Source: Streptomyces sp. NBC_00286
GTDB taxonomy: Bacteria; Actinomycetota; Actinomycetes; Streptomycetales; Streptomycetaceae
Direction of reading: 5' to 3'
Assembly: GCF_036173125.1 (NCBI RefSeq)
Contig: NZ_CP108054.1
Coordinates: 62,001-126,000, forward strand
Length of the DNA stretch: 64,000 bases
The notes beneath the pieces were generated by a model, which saw only the letters and a list, made by a program, of their open reading frames with translations, was not told the DNA's origin and did not search any database. This document shows positions 25,510 through 34,385 of the stretch, in pieces. The position numbers and the translations under genes were made by a program. Each line of letters starts with the position of its first letter. The stretch's first letter is position 1.

Positions 25510-26346
25510 GCCCGCCCACCCGTGCCGTGCAGGACAAGGCGACCGGCAACTGGGTCTCCGGGCACAACCCCGGCAGTCTCGGAACCGAGCCGGTGGACCG
25601 GGCGCCGCCGGAGGCCACTCCGGAACACCCCGTGGTCGCGGGCTCCGGATTTGCGGGCGGCTTCCTGGACGAGGAGGCGTACCAGTGGGTGCGCGACGTC
25701 GACTGGCTGGACGGTACGGAGTTGGCGCTGCCCTACGCGATCGGCACCGATCTGAACGCGGCGTTCCTCGCCGCGGCAGCCCGCCTGGTGGTCGGCCTGT
25801 CCGGGCCGGAGCACGTGATGCACCCTCAGTTCGACAAGCGGATCCCAGGCAGCTGGCTGGTGGACCTGTCCCACATCGACCCGACCCGCGTCTGCCCTCG
25901 CCGTTCACGCCGTCCGGCCCGAGGGCCCGACCTGGTACCAGACACACACCGTCGCCTACGCCCAGGAGCTCGGCTACAGCATCCAGCCCATCGAGGCATA
26001 CCTGCGGCGGGAGACCGGCGCCTACCTGGACCCGTGGCACGACCGGCTCAAGACCGCCTATGTCGACACTCTCGCCGACCAGGGCGTCACCAAGGACCTC
26101 ACGCGTGAGGAGTTCCTCGCCGCGATGGAGCGGCACAAGCAGGTCGACCCCGGCCTGGTCGCCGTGCTCGCCGCGATAGCGGTGGCCGGCGCTGGACCGT
26201 CCGACCTGGCGCCTGGACATCCGCGCCGCCGTCATCAGCAAACTCGCCGAAGTCTTCGCCTTCCAGGACACGCTCGCGGCCGACCCACGTGTCGGTGTCG
26301 GGCTTGACCTTGCGCCGATGAGCAGCCGCGACCTGTACGAGATCTA
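25510..26346 (+). pseudogene. Telomere-associated protein Tap-like remnant
   Basis: Segments in two or three frames read as one protein: GFAGGFLDEEAYQWVRDVDW, LPYAIGTDLNAAFLAAAARL, FDKRIPGSWLVDLSHI, RLPSPFTPSG, WYQTHTVAYAQELGYSIQPI, EAYLRRETGAYLDPWHDRLK, FLAAMERHKQVDPGLVAVLA and RPTWRLDIRAAVIS. From family memory these match the C-terminal half of Tap, which recruits the terminal protein to the ends of linear Streptomyces replicons. Full-length Tap is about 740 residues, so the front half is missing. After RAAVIS the sequence diverges and ends at a TAG at 26344-26346. Confidence 0.55.
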
Positions 26347-26607
26347 GGAGCTCGCGTCAGCACCGAACAGAGCTGAGCCTATGCTCCGTCCGGTGGAGAC
26401 GTTCTGGATCACCGCGGCGGCCGTCCTGTGGGGTGCCGGCACGGGGCTGCTCATGCCGCGCGCCGTTCAGCAACCGACGACGAACGACCAACACAGAAGA
26501 CACCACAACCATCACCACAGCTCATTCAAGCCACACACGTTCCTGCAGTGCCGTCCGCGCAGCCCACCCGCCTACCCCCATCTGTGACACCGGCCCCGCC
26601 ACCACCT

Positions 26608-27321
26608 TCAGCCAAGCGCGACACCCGTTTGGCCCTCCAGGCTCCGAACCAGCCGAGCCTGGAACTCCTCGTCCTGCGACGCGGGATGTGGGGTCTCTGT
26701 CCGCTGGTGATACCAGTAGCCGCCCGTGTCCGGTGTCACGTCGTCGTGGGTGGCGAGCCACACCTGCGTCAGGTGCCCTGCGGCCAGGTCATCCGACGCA
26801 CCGGGACCGCCCATACGGGTGGGAACCCACCCTGGATCGACGGCATGGCTCGAGGTTCCTTCCCACCGGGACGCGAGGGCGAGGGCGAGGGTGGTGACCC
26901 ACAGTTTGCTGTCGTCGTAGGAAGCGGTGCCGGCCGCCAGTCGTCCCAGGTCCGTTGAACCCGTGCGGTGCATCGAACTGCTCAGGTAGATGAGCCTGCC
27001 CGGCTTGTCCATCAGGGCCGTCAGTACGTAGGGCGCCACGGTGTTGACCGTGACCGCATCCGGAGATTGCAGGACACCCGCGTTGTGGATGATGGCGTCG
27101 AAACGCCCGAACCCAGCGGCCTGCCCGGCAACACCTCGGATCTCGTCCAGCTTGGCGAGATCCCCGACCACGACGCCTTTCCACCGTGCGGTGTCATCCA
27201 CATAGGTGAGACGGGCCGGACTGCGCACGTGGATGACCACGTCATGGCCTTCGTCGGCCAACGCCATCGCCGTGTTACGCCCCAGACCACTGGATGCCCC
27301 CGTCACCAGAACCAGTGCCAT
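26608..27321 (-). CDS. SDR family oxidoreductase
   Basis: A 237-residue SDR with TGASSGLGRNTAMALADEGH near the N-terminus, IHNAGVL, LIYLSSSMH and the active site YDDSK. ATG 27321 is chosen because the Rossmann strand begins there and GGGAGAGGA precedes it; the open frame upstream is not protein-like. An XRE regulator fragment in the opposite direction starts about 560 bases away, an arrangement like the intact SDR/XRE pair at 12424-14162. Confidence 0.85.
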   Translation of the reverse strand: MALVLVTGASSGLGRNTAMALADEGHDVVIHVRSPARLTYVDDTARWKGVVVGDLAKLDEIRGVAGQAAGFGRFDAIIHNAGVLQSPDAVTVNTVAPYVLTALMDKPGRLIYLSSSMHRTGSTDLGRLAAGTASYDDSKLWVTTLALALASRWEGTSSHAVDPGWVPTRMGGPGASDDLAAGHLTQVWLATHDDVTPDTGGYWYHQRTETPHPASQDEEFQARLVRSLEGQTGVALG

Positions 27322-27878
27322 ACGCGTCCTCTCCCGTCCGTGTGATGTTTCCGTACGGTGCAATGGAAACCGACCTGCAGTGCCACCACCCGCCACGGCC
27401 CTGCACGACACCACCCACCCGGACCACAGCCTTACGGCCCAGCCACCAGCCGATCGGAACGAACCCCACGACCCCATGAGGCTTCCCTTTCCGGCGATCC
27501 ATGCGCCGGAACAGCCGGGGACCGAAGACAAGCGGCAGAAGCCGTACCCCGGGTGACGCTCCAGGAAGCGAGCGCGTTCAGGCCTTCTCCGGAGGATGCA
27601 AGGGCGAGGTCACCGACCGACCCGATGGTGGAAACGTCTGCCGCAGGTGGCATGCGGTGGAGGTTGCGAGCCTCAGCGGGTGCGGATGGCGTCGCCGCGG
27701 GCCGACAATTCCCCGACCAGGCCGTACAGGTCCCACTCGTGAGGACAGCGGCCCGCCTCAGTGCACAGAATGCCACCGTCATACCGACGATGAGATCCCT
27801 GCCAGGGCAGAAGCGCCACGCCACAGGGATCAGGAACCGGCAGCCAGCGAGGGCCCCGCGCAGCACCCGACACCAACA
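27322..27878. other. Intergenic region upstream of the truncated XRE gene
   Basis: About 560 bases without a supported gene. Open frames here lack motifs. An operator for the XRE regulator would be expected here, but no long inverted repeat comparable to that at 13247 is evident. Confidence 0.4.
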
Positions 27879-28187
27879 CTGACCACAGCAACCACCCAGC
27901 CCAGCCCCGAAAACCGCGCCGATATCCGGGATTTCCTCGCCCGTCGGCGCGCGAAGATCACCCCGGAGTGGGTCGGTCTGCCGTTCAGTGGGCGGCGGCG
28001 GGTGCCGGGGCTGCGGCGGGACGAGGTCGCCGTCCTCGCTGGAGTGAGTACCGAGTGGTACACGCGGCTGGAGAAGGGGCACATCAGCGGTGTGTCGGAG
28101 GACGTTCTCGACGCGGTCGCCAAGGCGCTGCAGTTGGACCAGGACGAGCGCACGTACCTCTTCGACCTGGCCCGGCCAGCCCGCTGA
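27879..28187 (+). pseudogene. XRE family regulator, HTH only
   Basis: The frame encodes RADIRDFLARRRAKITPEWV, GLRRDEVAVLAGVSTEWYTR, LEKGHISGVSEDVLDAVAKA and DERTYLFDLARPAR, then stops. This is the DNA-binding third of an MmyB-type regulator of about 280 residues; the ligand domain is missing. No ATG or GTG lies at the natural start (a CTG at 27879 is in frame). Truncation occurs at 28187, three bases before the tail of a truncated SMP-30 gene in the other direction. Confidence 0.65.
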
Positions 28188-28189
28188 CG

Positions 28190-28507
28190 ATGGTCAGGGC
28201 GTCGAGAACGCGTACGACCGTGCCGTCGGGGCCCGTTCGGTAGAGCGAGCCCGCGCCGTGGGTGCCGTCGTAGGCGCTGGTGCCCGTGGCGGCAATCCCG
28301 CGTCCGGCCGGTCGTCCACCGGCGCCGCCAGCACCCCAACGACACGTCGAGTTGGGCCAGTTGGCGCGGAGTCGGCCCGGTCTCGGCACGCAGTTCGCGA
28401 AGCCGGCCGGTGAGGATGTCAACGTACACGTACCGGCCGTCGACCCGGCGGCCGTCCTCGGCGAGTTCGTACCGTCCGTCCACGACGACCGTCGCGCGCA
28501 CAGCCAT
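28190..28507 (-). pseudogene. SMP-30/gluconolactonase N-terminal fragment
   Basis: From ATG 28507 the protein reads MAVRATVVVDGRYELAEDGR, RVDGRYVYVDILTGRLREL, LDVSLG, the first blade of the SMP-30/gluconolactonase beta-propeller, which normally spans about 290 residues. After about 60 residues the frame degenerates and is cut near 28190. It stands 24 bases behind the KDG kinase gene in the same direction, so it was the last gene of that sugar-acid operon, where a lactonase would open the sugar lactone. Confidence 0.65.
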
Positions 28508-28531
28508 TGATGTCACTTTCCCTCTCCTGCG

Positions 28532-29506
28532 TCAGCGCATCGTCGTGCCGTCGGGCTGGTCGAACAGGCCGAGTTCGTCCTGTGTCGGGAGGCCCTCCCA
28601 GTCGCCCCGGGTGGCGACGGCGAAGGCCGCGGTGGTGACGGCTCGGTGCAGGCGGGCCGGGATGTCCGTGCCGTCGAGGAGGCCGGACAAGTATCCGGCC
28701 ACGAAGGCGTCTCCGGCGCCGACCAGATCGACGGCGTCGACCTGTCGTGCCGCGCAGTCGGTTGCCCCGTCGGCGGTGAAGCTGGTCGCGCCGCGTGCGC
28801 CACGTTTGATGACCACCTCGTTGACGCCTGCGGCCAGGAGACTCTGCACGGCCTCCGACTCGTCCGCGTCGGGCCGTTCCAGTAGCGGCGGCAACTCGTC
28901 CTCGGAGGCGATGAGCAGGTCGGTGTGGGCCCTCATCGGCCTGAGGACGGTGCGGGCGCGGTCGGTGGTCCACAGCCGGGAGCGGTAGTTGACGTCGAGG
29001 CATACGGTGATGCCGGCGTCGCGGGCTTTCGTGGCGGCGGTGAGGACGGCCTCGGCCGCCGACGGGCCGAGCGCCGGCGTGATGCCGGTCAGATGCAGGA
29101 CGCGGGATCCCGAATCCAGTGCGGGCAGTACGTCGGCCGGTGACACGGCCGAACCCGCCGAACCGGCACGGTAGTAACTGACCCTGGTCAGCGTGCCCAG
29201 ACGGGGTTCGGTCAGGAGCAGCCCCGTGGGCCGGCCCGTGTCGTCGGTGACCGCGTACTCGGTGTCGACGCCTTCGGCCCGGAGCGTACGCAGCACAAGT
29301 GCGCCGAGTTCATCCGCACCGACCCGGCCGGCCCAGCGCACCCGGTGCCCGAGCCGGGCGAGGCCGATGGCGACGTTGGACTCGGCTCCCGCCACGGACA
29401 GGCCGAGGCTGCCACCGAGCCGCAGCGCACCGTGGGCCCGTAGCGCCGTCATCGTCTCGCCGAAAGTCACCACGTCGGGCGGGGCCTGGCGATCCCCTGT
29501 CGTCAC
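28532..29506 (-). CDS. PfkB family 2-keto-3-deoxygluconate kinase
   Basis: A 324-residue ribokinase-fold enzyme. The N-terminal half has VTFGETMTALRAHG and LSVAGAESNVAIGLARLGHR, and the C-terminal PfkB signature is DAVDLVGAGDAFVAGYLSGL with the catalytic aspartate in GAGDAF. Its closest functional neighbours are KDG kinases, supported by the overlapping KDPG aldolase gene: product KDPG is then split to pyruvate and glyceraldehyde 3-phosphate in the cytoplasm. The start is a GTG that overlaps the aldolase stop (GTGA), indicating coupled translation. Confidence 0.85.
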   Translation of the reverse strand: MTTGDRQAPPDVVTFGETMTALRAHGALRLGGSLGLSVAGAESNVAIGLARLGHRVRWAGRVGADELGALVLRTLRAEGVDTEYAVTDDTGRPTGLLLTEPRLGTLTRVSYYRAGSAGSAVSPADVLPALDSGSRVLHLTGITPALGPSAAEAVLTAATKARDAGITVCLDVNYRSRLWTTDRARTVLRPMRAHTDLLIASEDELPPLLERPDADESEAVQSLLAAGVNEVVIKRGARGATSFTADGATDCAARQVDAVDLVGAGDAFVAGYLSGLLDGTDIPARLHRAVTTAAFAVATRGDWEGLPTQDELGLFDQPDGTTMR

Positions 29507-30123
29507 GGCGTCTCCCCTGCGGCCACCTGGCGGAACTCGGCCGCGCGGGCGCGGAGTTGGTCCAGGTCTCCGCCGTCGGCCGCGTCTCCGACGAGGGGTG
29601 AGCCGACGCCGACGGCGGTGGCGCCGAGGTCCAGGTAATCGCGGGCGGCCTGCGCGTCCACTCCGCCGACGGGCACGAAGGGCACCTCGGGGAAGGGGTC
29701 GCGCAGGGCGCGCAGATAGCCGGGGCCGCCGAGGGAGCCGGGGAAGAGTTTGATCGCGGCGGCGCCGCGCGCGAGGGCGAGTTCGATCTCGGTCGGTGTC
29801 AGGGCGCCCATCAGCACAGGGACGCCGTACGGGTCCAGCCCATCGACCAGTGCCGGGGTAACGAGGTACGAGGCTCCGGCGTCCACGGCGCGGGCGGCGT
29901 CGGCGAGCGAGCGCACGGTTCCGGCGCCGAGGAGTGCTTCGGGGCCCAGTTCGGTGCGGGCCTGTCTGATCACGGTCAGAGCGTCGGCGGTGGTCAGCGA
30001 GACCTCGATGGCCGTGATGCCCTCTTCGGCGAGCGTGCGTACGGTGCGCAGTGCCGCAGCCGGGTCCTTGCCGCGCACGATCGCCAGCAGGCGGTGGGCT
30101 CGGAGCGATTCCACCAGGTTCAT
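29503..30123 (-). CDS. Bifunctional-type KDPG/KHG aldolase
   Basis: A 206-residue class I aldolase. It starts MNLVESLRAHRLLAIVRGKD, with the conserved ALRTVRTLAEEGITAIEVSL, LLGAGTVRS, the Schiff-base lysine in AAAIKLFPG, and the VPVGGVDAQAARDYLDLGAT and GVGSPLV phosphate-site region. It would cleave 2-keto-3-deoxy-6-phosphogluconate (or the galactonate isomer) to pyruvate and glyceraldehyde 3-phosphate. ATG 30123 is preferred over an open extension upstream. It leads the kinase gene in an operon whose dehydratase is represented only by a fragment. Confidence 0.85.
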   Translation of the reverse strand: MNLVESLRAHRLLAIVRGKDPAAALRTVRTLAEEGITAIEVSLTTADALTVIRQARTELGPEALLGAGTVRSLADAARAVDAGASYLVTPALVDGLDPYGVPVLMGALTPTEIELALARGAAAIKLFPGSLGGPGYLRALRDPFPEVPFVPVGGVDAQAARDYLDLGATAVGVGSPLVGDAADGGDLDQLRARAAEFRQVAAGETP

Positions 30124-30259
30124 GGGCACAGGTACTCCTCGGGCTCGTGGGGCGCAGGGGTCCGACGGAGACTCACCACTTGGAGAGCGGCCCGTCGGCT
30201 CCCCGCCATACGGGGGTTGCGACAGCATTGTCCGGTTCGGCGGCGCCTCGTACCGTCTT

Positions 30260-30410
30260 CTAGTCGATCTCGACGCCGAGGCCCGGGGTCGGAGCTGGCG
30301 ATGGCGTAGACGCCCTCGAAACGGAAGGGTTCGGGTTCGGGGTCCATCACGTACTCGAGCAGGCTGGCCTGCTGGTTGTAGTGGATGCCTATGTACGCGA
30401 CGGCGGCCAT
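30260..30410 (-). pseudogene. Enolase-superfamily sugar-acid dehydratase, C-terminal fragment
   Basis: Minus-strand sequence encodes AYIGIHYNQQASLLEYVMDP, PFRFEGVYAIASSDPG and, after one extra base, LGVEID and a stop at 30260-30262. GLGVEID at the end is typical of mandelate-racemase/galactonate-type dehydratases. Only the last 45 residues remain. It precedes the aldolase gene in the same direction and would have supplied 2-keto-3-deoxy acids to it. The break joins a piece of a GH42 gene in the opposite orientation. Confidence 0.55.
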
Positions 30411-30596
30411 CTGCTCGTGCCGTTTTTCTCCGGCCTCGTCGACGACTGCGACCGGGTTCACCTGGGCGGGTACCCCCCGCCGCTGCGCGAGGTACTGGGC
30501 TTGTGCGTCGAGGAGTTCTGGTCGCTGGCGGAGAAGGGGACAGTGGACGTTCGGCATCCGGACGGCACGGTCAGCCGTGCCGACCTGTGGTCGTAG
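30381..30596 (+). pseudogene. GH42 beta-galactosidase internal fragment
   Basis: The frame encodes YVRDGGHLLVPFFSGLVDDC then DRVHLGGYPPPLREVLGLCV and EEFWSLAEKGTVDV, which is the trimerisation-domain segment of GH42 beta-galactosidases. Neither the catalytic barrel nor the C-terminus is present. A larger GH42 remnant lies at 37636-39229, so this is a second, independent copy. Confidence 0.65.
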
Positions 30597-30726
30597 GTCG
30601 TCGGGCCCGAAGGGGCCGAGGCGGTGGCCCCTATCGGTCCTTCCGCTGGCCGCCGCGAGGCCCGTCCTGCAGCGGTATTGGCATTCCGGTCTGACGCAGG
30701 GCAGCGTCAAGGGTTGACCCTCGCGA

Positions 30727-30740
30727 CTAGAACGTTATAC
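30727..30740. promoter_or_regulatory. LacI-type operator, copy 1
   Basis: CTAGAACGTTATAC, matching the symmetric site at 30803 in ten core bases. It lies upstream of the isomerase gene, 63 bases before copy 2. Confidence 0.55.
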
Positions 30741-30802
30741 CTCTCGTGTCCGACGAGTACTTGACAGAGGCCTGCGGCGGCTGGCGTACTGCTGAGAGGG
30801 TA

Positions 30803-30814
30803 TAGAACGTTCTA
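30803..30814. promoter_or_regulatory. LacI-type operator, copy 2 (perfect palindrome)
   Basis: TAGAACGTTCTA is a perfect 12-base palindrome with the central CG typical of LacI-family operators, 34 bases before the isomerase start. Confidence 0.65.
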
Positions 30815-30847
30815 GTTCTCCGGGTGTCCGAGGAGAGGAGAGCCGCG

Positions 30848-31660
30848 ATGCGAGCCGCGACGTACGCACTGGCGGTCTGTGCGGAGATGGTTTTCCGCGA
30901 CCTGCCGATCGAAGAGCGCGCCCGGCGTCTCCATGAGGCCGACTTCCAGGTCGAGATCTGGGACTGGACAAAGCATGACCTCGACGCGCTCGCCCGGACT
31001 CCCGCCGAGTTCGTCTCCATGACGGGGTACGTGAGGGGCAGCCTCACCGATGAGGAGGGTGCCGCCGAACTGCTGCGTACGGCCGAGGAGTCACTCAAGG
31101 CCGCCGAGCACCTGGGCTGCACCCGGCTGAACCTCCACGGAACCGGGCTGGACGGCCAGGGCCTGCCCGTGGTGCCTGTGTCCGGGGAACCCACCGGCGC
31201 TATGTGGATGGCCGCGCAGCGCACTCTCACGCGGATCGCCGAGCTCGGCGAGAACGCCGGGGTCACCTTCACCCTGGAGAACCTGAACACCGCGGTCGAC
31301 CACCCGGGCGTGCCCTTCTCGAAGGCCGCCGATACCCTCACGCTGGTCGCCGCCGTGGACCGGCCGGGGCTGCGTATGAATCTGGACCTGTACCACGCCC
31401 AGATCGGCGAGGGGAACCTGATCGAGCTGGTCCGCAGGGCGCACGGCGCGGGACTCATCGGGGAGATCCAGGTGGCGGACGTGCCGGGCCGGTGCGAGCC
31501 CGGCACGGGAGAGATCAACTATCCGGCCATCGCCCGGACTCTGGCGGATATCGGCTACGAGAGCACCGTCGCCATGGAGGCATGGGCCTCCGGCGACAGG
31601 GACAGGGACAGCGACAGCGAGGCCGCGCTGGAGCGGTTCCGGGCCGCCTTCACCGTCTGA
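30848..31660 (+). CDS. Hydroxypyruvate-isomerase-like TIM-barrel sugar isomerase/epimerase
   Basis: A 270-residue xylose-isomerase-like TIM barrel. Key segments are FQVEIWDWTKHDLDAL, LGCTRLNLHGTGLDGQG, VTFTLENLNTAVDHPG with a likely metal-binding glutamate, LRMNLDLYHAQIGEGNL with a metal-site aspartate and histidine, GEIQVADVPGRCEPGTGEIN, and a terminal VAMEAWASGD glutamate. This matches the Hyi/YgbM-like group. GAGGAGAGG precedes ATG 30848. Two LacI-type operators lie just upstream. It is followed by a Gfo/Idh/MocA gene, suggesting stepwise oxidation and isomerisation of one sugar. Confidence 0.8.
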   Translation: MRAATYALAVCAEMVFRDLPIEERARRLHEADFQVEIWDWTKHDLDALARTPAEFVSMTGYVRGSLTDEEGAAELLRTAEESLKAAEHLGCTRLNLHGTGLDGQGLPVVPVSGEPTGAMWMAAQRTLTRIAELGENAGVTFTLENLNTAVDHPGVPFSKAADTLTLVAAVDRPGLRMNLDLYHAQIGEGNLIELVRRAHGAGLIGEIQVADVPGRCEPGTGEINYPAIARTLADIGYESTVAMEAWASGDRDRDSDSEAALERFRAAFTV

Positions 31661-31753
31661 CAGGAACGTACGCGGGACATCCCCTGCCCAGCACCCACGC
31701 TCAACGGCAATCGCCACCACCCAGGCCACAACGCAGATCACGGAGCACCCGCC

Positions 31754-32809
31754 ATGACCTCCCCCCAGTCCCTCGCGGTCGGCCTCATCGGCGCCGGACG
31801 TATGGGCTCCTTCCACGCCGAGACCCTGGCCCGCCGCCTGCCCGGCGTACGGCTCGCCGCCATCGCCGATCCCGCACCGGGCGCCGCCAAGGAACTGGCC
31901 ACGCGCCTCGACTGCCCCAAGATGTACACGGAGATCGGCGACCTGCTCGCCGACCCCGAGGTCGAGGCGGTCGTGATCGGCACCCCGGCCCGCATCCACG
32001 CCGGACTGGTCGAGGCGGCGGCGCGGGCCGGCAAGGCGGTCTTCTGCGAGAAGCCGATGGCCGTCACCCTGGACGAGGCCGACCGCGCCATCACCGCCGC
32101 ACGTGACGCGGGCGTGGCCCTCCAGGTGGGCTTCAACCGCCGCTTCGACCCGGGCTTCCACGCCGCCCACGAGAAGATCACCGCCGGTGACATCGGCACC
32201 CCGCAGCTGCTGCGCTCCCTCACCCGCGACCCCAAGCTGCACGACCCGTCGCGCATACCGCCGTGGACGATCTTCCTGGAGACGCTCATCCACGACTTCG
32301 ACGTCCTGCGCCACCTCAACCCGGGATCCGAGCCGGTCGAGGTGTTCGCGATGGCCGACGCTCTGGTCCGGCCCGACTTCAAGGACCAGGGGCTACTCGA
32401 CACCGCCGTGGTGACGATCCGTTTCGACAACGGCGCCATCGCCACCGCGGAGGCCAACTTCCAGGCGGTGTACGGCTATGACGTCCGCGGTGAGGTCAAA
32501 GGCTCGAACGGCATGCTCACCGTGGGCGACCTCCGCCGCACCCACCTCACGGCCTACGGCCCGGCCGGCACCTCCGCCGAGTGCGTCCCGTACGACCAGG
32601 AACTCTTCCACGCGGCCTACATCGCCGAACTGGCCGAATTCACCGACAGCATCCGCGACAAGCGCACCCCCTCGGTGACCGGCGAGGACGCGCGGGCCGC
32701 GCTCGGTATCGCGCTCGCCGCGATCGGATCGATCGCCACGGGCGGCGCCATCCGGGTGGGCGACGTCCGGGAGAGCCCCGCAACCATGGAGCCTGCGTCG
32801 TCCCGCTGA
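31754..32809 (+). CDS. Gfo/Idh/MocA family sugar dehydrogenase (inositol-dehydrogenase-like)
   Basis: 351 residues. The Rossmann motif GLIGAGRMGSFHAETLAR is near the N-terminus, the EKP motif appears as AVFCEKPMAVTLDEAD at about 95-110, and the catalytic region has ETLIHDFDVLRHL with the H-D pair typical of inositol 2-dehydrogenase and its relatives. VQVGFNRRFD-like sequence (LQVGFNRRFDPGF) is also characteristic of IolG. It oxidises a cyclic polyol or sugar with NAD(P). Same strand as the isomerase, 93 bases apart, and probably in the same LacI regulon. Confidence 0.85.
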   Translation: MTSPQSLAVGLIGAGRMGSFHAETLARRLPGVRLAAIADPAPGAAKELATRLDCPKMYTEIGDLLADPEVEAVVIGTPARIHAGLVEAAARAGKAVFCEKPMAVTLDEADRAITAARDAGVALQVGFNRRFDPGFHAAHEKITAGDIGTPQLLRSLTRDPKLHDPSRIPPWTIFLETLIHDFDVLRHLNPGSEPVEVFAMADALVRPDFKDQGLLDTAVVTIRFDNGAIATAEANFQAVYGYDVRGEVKGSNGMLTVGDLRRTHLTAYGPAGTSAECVPYDQELFHAAYIAELAEFTDSIRDKRTPSVTGEDARAALGIALAAIGSIATGGAIRVGDVRESPATMEPASSR

Positions 32810-33230
32810 GCACACACCTCCTCGAGTGGTGCCGCTGCTCGCCCAGGCGGCTGGTCACCGAGGCCTCCGCGCTCAAGCCAGCAGCGCCAGCTGCATCCTT
32901 GGCAGCCTGACGCGAATGAGTAACGTCGCGGCCCGGGGCAGGCATTGCGTTGCGGACGAGACAGGCAGCAGCACCGACGCGATTCACCCCGTCGGCCACG
33001 ACTGCCTTCCGCGCGATCCCTGTCGGCCCCTGTCGGCGATTGTGCAGCCGAGCCGGTCACACCCGCTCCGCCCGGCGTACGGGGCAGAGGCGGCAAAGGT
33101 GGCGAGCGGGGAGCCGGTGGCCGAGGATCCGGGCGCGCAAACACCCGATCCCTCCGGCGCCGGCACAAATCGGCGGCGAGAGACTGCTTCACCGGCCCCG
33201 GACCGCACTCCCCCGCCGCAAATCGCGGGG
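32810..33230. other. Intergenic region without a gene
   Basis: 420 bases between the dehydrogenase and the LacI operator. No frame shows family motifs. Confidence 0.4.
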
Positions 33231-33244
33231 CTAGAACGTTTTAC
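33231..33244. promoter_or_regulatory. LacI-type operator, copy 3
   Basis: CTAGAACGTTTTAC, sharing CTAGAACGTT and the final AC with the site at 30727. It lies 42 bases before the LacI gene start, consistent with autoregulation. Confidence 0.6.
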
Positions 33245-33285
33245 AATCGGGCGCCCAGGAGACGAGCCCAACCACGGAGGACACA

Positions 33286-34335
33286 GTGCCGGCGAGCTCA
33301 GCGGTCCCCGACGGCAAGCGGCCGACGCTCGCGGACGTGGCGGCGCGGACGGGGGTGTCCACTGCGCTGGTCTCCATCGTGATGCGCGAGGCGAAGGGCG
33401 CGAGCGCGGCCACCCGCGAGCGCGTTCTTCAGGCCGCGCGGGAGATCGGTTACCGTCCGGACGCCCGCGCGCGGCTGCTGCGCAGCCAGCGTTCCCGGCT
33501 GCTCGGGGTGCAATTCGGCCTCCAGCATCCGTTCCACACCGACCTGGTGGAAAGCCTCTACGCGGCGGCCGAACCGGCCGGCTACCAGATCGCGCTGAGC
33601 GCCGTGGCCGCCGGGCGCGGCGAGCAACGCGCCGTCGAGACGCTGCTCGACGACCGCTGCGAGGCGCTGATCCTGCTCGGCCCGCAAGCCCCGGCCGCGC
33701 AACTGGCGGATCTGGCCAGGCAGTTGCCGGTCGTCTCCGTGGCCCGGCGGCTACGGCCCTCCATCCCGGGCCTCGAGGTCGTACGGACCGCCGACGACAA
33801 GGGGGCCCGGCAGGCGGTGGACCACCTGGTCCATCTGGGCCACCGCTACATCGCCCACATCGACGGCGGACGCGCACCGGGCGCGGCCGACCGGCGCCGC
33901 GGCTACCGCACCGCCATGAACCGCCACGGCCTGGCCAGGCACATCCGCATTCTCCCCGGCGGGCTCACCGAGGAGGACGGCGCCGATGCCGCCCGCGCCC
34001 TGATGGCCGACCGCCCGCGCCCCACGGCCGTGATGGCCTTCAACGACCGCTGCGCGACCGGCGTACTCGACGTCTTCCTCCGCGCCGGCATCGCGGTCCC
34101 CGACGACATCTCCGTCGTCGGCTTCGACGACAGCCACCTGGCCCGACTGGCGCACATCGACCTCACCACCGTCGGACAGGACATCCCGCGCATCGCCCAG
34201 CTCGCCGTCGGCCGGGCCATCGCACGCCTCGAGGCCGACGAGACCGCAGATGAGACGGCCGCCGTCGGGGAGCAGGTCATCGCGCCCCACCTCGTCGTCC
34301 GGAGCACGACCGCTCCGCCCGCTGAGCCCCGCTGA
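33286..34335 (+). CDS. LacI family transcriptional repressor
   Basis: A 349-residue regulator from a GTG start. The HTH reads TLADVAARTGVSTALVSIVM, followed by the hinge RVLQAAREIGYRPDARARLL. The periplasmic-binding-like core includes LLGVQFGLQHPFHTDLVESL, HRYIAHIDGG, RPTAVMAFNDRCATGVLDVF, PDDISVVGFDDSHLARLAHI and LTTVGQD. The CTAGAACGTT operator precedes it, and related copies are at 30727 and 30803, so it most likely represses itself and the isomerase/dehydrogenase unit. A strong terminator lies after its stop. Confidence 0.9.
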   Translation: MPASSAVPDGKRPTLADVAARTGVSTALVSIVMREAKGASAATRERVLQAAREIGYRPDARARLLRSQRSRLLGVQFGLQHPFHTDLVESLYAAAEPAGYQIALSAVAAGRGEQRAVETLLDDRCEALILLGPQAPAAQLADLARQLPVVSVARRLRPSIPGLEVVRTADDKGARQAVDHLVHLGHRYIAHIDGGRAPGAADRRRGYRTAMNRHGLARHIRILPGGLTEEDGADAARALMADRPRPTAVMAFNDRCATGVLDVFLRAGIAVPDDISVVGFDDSHLARLAHIDLTTVGQDIPRIAQLAVGRAIARLEADETADETAAVGEQVIAPHLVVRSTTAPPAEPR

Positions 34336-34337
34336 AC

Positions 34338-34363
34338 CCCCGCGCTTGTCTTCAAGCGCGGGG
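34338..34363. terminator. Bidirectional hairpin terminator
   Basis: CCCCGCGCTTG (34338-34348) pairs perfectly with CAAGCGCGGGG (34353-34363) around a TCTT loop. It lies two bases after the LacI stop and 22 bases from the stop of the convergent GH5 gene. A U-tract is absent, as usual in high-GC actinobacteria. Confidence 0.8.
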
Positions 34364-34385
34364 CACCACGGCTATCGCACCTCTG

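Noticed and set aside
22954..26271. A single minus-strand open frame of 1105 codons
   Set aside because: It runs through two unrelated remnants. Only the part from about 24350 to 25495 matches a Tn3 transposase; the rest is antisense to the IS1634-type transposase and the Tap-like gene and is open only because of high GC.
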